Assembly (NCBI GenBank): GCA_027488055.1
Contig: JAIYCK010000269.1
Coordinates: forward strand, 1-5,339
DNA length: 5,339 nucleotides
Direction: 5' to 3'
DNA from: Flavobacteriales bacterium
GTDB lineage: Bacteria > Bacteroidota > Bacteroidia > Flavobacteriales_D > Sanyastnellaceae
This document shows positions 1-3,200 of this stretch, piece after piece (positions within the stretch are counted from its first letter, which is position 1; each line of letters begins with the position of its first letter). A program made the translations under genes and the position numbers. The notes beneath the pieces were generated by a model. The model made no database searches. It was not told the DNA's origin and worked only from the letters and a program-made list of their open reading frames with translations.

Positions 1-24
1 ACAATCACTGGTTGCTCGTTGTCA
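1..24 (-). repeat. 24-base exact direct repeat, copy also at 757-780
   Basis: Bases 1-24 and 757-780 are identical and lie 756 bases (three 252-base units) apart. They encode the same linker, D-N-E-Q-P-V-I, at the ends of units 21 and 18. Most repeat units here differ much more at DNA level, so this is a locally well-conserved segment, possibly longer to the left of the window. Confidence 0.8.
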
Positions 25-251
25 CTTACCTCGATGGTCATCGTGCAAGCGGAGATGTTGCCATGAATGTCGGTTACAGTCCATTCTACGGTTGTGATAC
101 CTACTGGGTAAATATCGCTTGCATCTGAGGTGCCGTTGTAGTCATTAACTACGGTTGATACAGCACAGTTGTCGGATGTCACAGGAGCATTGATGCTAAC
201 CTGTGCTTCACACACTCCGGCATCTGCCGTTTGGCTAATATTTGATGGACA
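1..251 (-). repeat. Unit 21: A-type HYR domain, runs off the left edge
   Basis: It has C-P-S-N-I-S-Q-T-A-D-A-G-V-C-E-A, S-D-N-C, N-D-Y-N-G-T-S-D-A-S-D-I-Y-P-V-G, W-T-V-T-D, H-G-N and S-A-C, then linker S-D-N-E-Q-P-V-I. The frame is still open at the edge and the linker leads into another unit, so the array continues beyond the window. It occupies the slot where a third super-repeat would begin but resembles unit 20 instead. Confidence 0.86.
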
Positions 252-3200
252 GGTGATCGTTGGCAACTCATTGTCGGTTACGTCTACTGTCATCACACAT
301 GTGCTCGCATTGCCATAGATGTCGGTCACTGTCCACTCAATGGAAGTGATGCCTACTGGATACACATCGCTCGCATCAGAAGTACCATTGTAATCATTGG
401 TTACAGTTGCTACCGAACAGTTGTCGCTGGTAATCGGTGAGGCAATAGATACCTGTGCAGTGCATACGCCTGTGTCGGCTGTTTGTGTAATGTTGCTCGG
501 ACATGCAATCACAGGAAGCTCCGGATCCACAACCAAAACGGTTTGTGTGCATGTGCTCACATTGCCATGAATGTCGGTCACCGTCCATTCCACCAAGGTT
601 GTGCCTACTGGATACGTAGCACTTGCATCAGCGGTGTTGGTGTAGTTGTTTACAATACTTGCAATTGTACAATTGTCACTCGCTACCATCGCTGGTATCA
701 CGATCGCTGCATCGCAACTACCATTGTCATTGTTCACGGTAATGTCTGCTGGACAAACAATCACTGGTTGCTCGTTGTCAATCACTTCAATCGTCATCGT
801 GCAAGTAGAGATGTTGCCATTGATATCTGTCACGGTCCAATTCACCGACGTAATGCCCTCTGGGTATATATCCGAAGCATTGGATGTGTTGTTATAATCA
901 TTCACCACTGAAACTACCTGGCAGTTATCGTTAGTAACTGGGGTCACCACCGTCACATTCGCGTTGCACAGACCGAGATCCGTGTTGACACTCATATCTG
1001 CAGGGCACACGATAGTCGGTAGAACGCTGTCTTCCAAAGTGACGTTAAATGTGCATGATGACTGGTTCCCGCTATCGTCGGTTACGTTTATTGTAATAGG
1101 GATAACCGTTGCATGACCTGAGAATATTGTGCCTATTGCTGGCGACTGAACAATCGTCAATGAGTTGTCGCAATTGTCAAAAGTGCTCAACAAACCGCGG
1201 TAATCAGGCAATGCAAAGCTGCAGTTGACATCTACTTGTTCGGTGGTATCGGAAGCACAAACCAAAATTGTTGGGTCTGTTGTATCCTCCACAGTTACGT
1301 TGAATTGACAAGTAACAAAGTTACCTGCATCATCTGTTACTGTCATCGTAACAACCGCACCTCCAGAGATAAGCGATCCTGCAATCGGGCTTTGATCGAT
1401 GGTCAATGTATTGTCGCAGTTATCAGCCGTTGTCAGCATTGAGCTGTAATCCAATAATTCAAATTGGCAATTTGAATCTGCCGATACGGTTTGGTCTGAA
1501 ACGCATGTCACAATTACAGGCACGCTGGTGTCTATTGGACTAACAGTCCAGGCGCAAACTGCAGAATTTCCTTGGTTATCGATAGCCCAAACGGTGATCA
1601 ATGTGGGTGTGGTAATGATCGTACCCGCAGCCGGATCCTGTATGACGATCGGCGAAGCATCACAATTGTCAGTTACACCGATTCCCAAAGTACTAATAAA
1701 ATCAGGAATCGTGTATCCACAAACTGCGTCGTAGCTCACCTCAAAATTGGATGGACAATTGGTGATCCATGGAGCCGTAACGTCGCTTGGTGTAATGTCA
1801 AAAGTGCAAGTTGAAATATTTCCACTATCGTCAGTAGCTGTAATAGTTACTAATGTCAGTCCAAAAATGACGGTACCTGCGATAGGAGACTGTGTAACCG
1901 ATACTGCAGCGTCGCAGTTGTCCGTTGCATTGATACCAAATTCACTGATATAATCATGCAGCGTATAGTCACAATCATCTGTGTAGAATACCGCTTGGTT
2001 GGATGGACAATTAACCAAAACGGGTTGAATATTGTCGGTAACTATGACATCAAAAACACATGAATTGCTGTTGCCAGCGTCATCTGTAGCCGTAACTGTT
2101 ACAACTGTATTGCCAGTGATAACAGTGCCTGCGATAGGCGACTGAGTAATGGTCAAGCTATTATCACAATTATCTCCTGTAGACACATAAGCACCGGTTG
2201 TATAATCCAACAAAGTATAGTTACAATCAGCTGTGAAATTCACGTTTTGATCTGAAGGACACGTAATTGTTGGGTCCTCATCATCAGTCACCGTCACAGT
2301 TTGAGTGCAGGTGGAGATATTGCCATGTATGTCTGTCACAGTCCAAGTAATCGAGGTTGTGCCAATAAGATAAATGCCGCTTGCATTGTTTGTACCATTG
2401 ATATCATTTACCACACTTGCCACGCCGCAATTATCACCAACCAATGGCGATGCAATGACAACGTTTGCTGAACACAAACCATCGTCAGTTCCTATTGTAA
2501 TATTGCTAGGACAAGAAATTGTTGGTTGCTCCACGTCAGAAATTACAACCTCCATGATGCAGCTGCTGGTGTTGCCAGATCCATCTGTAACAGTCCATTC
2601 AACAACGGTTGTACCCACAGGGTAGACATCTGATGCGTTGTTCGTGCCATTGTAATCATTGACAATAGAACTTATGCTGCAATTGTCAGAAACTACAGGC
2701 ACGGGGACAACAACCACAGCCGTGCATAAGCCAGCATCAGCATTCTGCGCGATGTCAGACGGACATGTAATTATTGGATCGATGTTGTCGATAACCATAA
2801 CCGTTTGCTCACATGTTGCTGTCAAACCATTGACATCAGTTACCGTCCAATTAATGGTATTGAGGCCCAAAACATAGGTGCTGGATGGATGGTCGTTAAC
2901 AACAGATGCAATTCCACAATTATCAGCTGTGATTGGAGCACCAAGAGAACTTACCGTTGCGGTGCACATGCCATTGTCGACATTGACAGTCAAGTCAGCA
3001 GGGCAAACAATGGTCGGATTCTGATTATCAACTACAGTAACTGTCATATTACAAGTTGCCGTGTTGCCGGCGACATCTGTTACCGTCCATGTCAAAATAG
3101 TGGTACCTACAGGATAGATATCAGTGGCGCTAGAAGTACCGTTGTAATCATTCACAATACTCGCCACGGCACAGTTATCTGCATTTATTGGTGCAGGTAC

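Larger units (their letters stand above)
252..2513 (-). repeat. Nine-domain super-repeat, copy 2 (units 12-20)
   Basis: The second copy abuts the first with no gap and has the same domain order. It is 2,262 bases (754 residues). The 12-base excess comes from one place: unit 19 has 84 residues whereas its partner, unit 10, has 80. Even the shortened B4 domain (82 residues) is shared by both copies, which argues for block duplication rather than independent assembly from single domains. Confidence 0.85.

Noticed and set aside
394..588. Minus-strand ORF of 64 codons starting with ATG (and a similar one at 4630-4812)
   Set aside because: Both are in a different phase of the same strand as the long HYR frame, start inside domains, and carry no domain or ribosome binding site.
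483..911. Plus-strand ORF of 142 codons, Cys/His-rich
   Set aside because: It lies directly antisense and codon-in-phase to the HYR frame. Its Cys and His codons are complements of Thr/Ala and Met/Val codons of the real gene. It has no recognisable domain; the same holds for 1236-1442, 1572-1814, 2805-3221 and 5121-5336.
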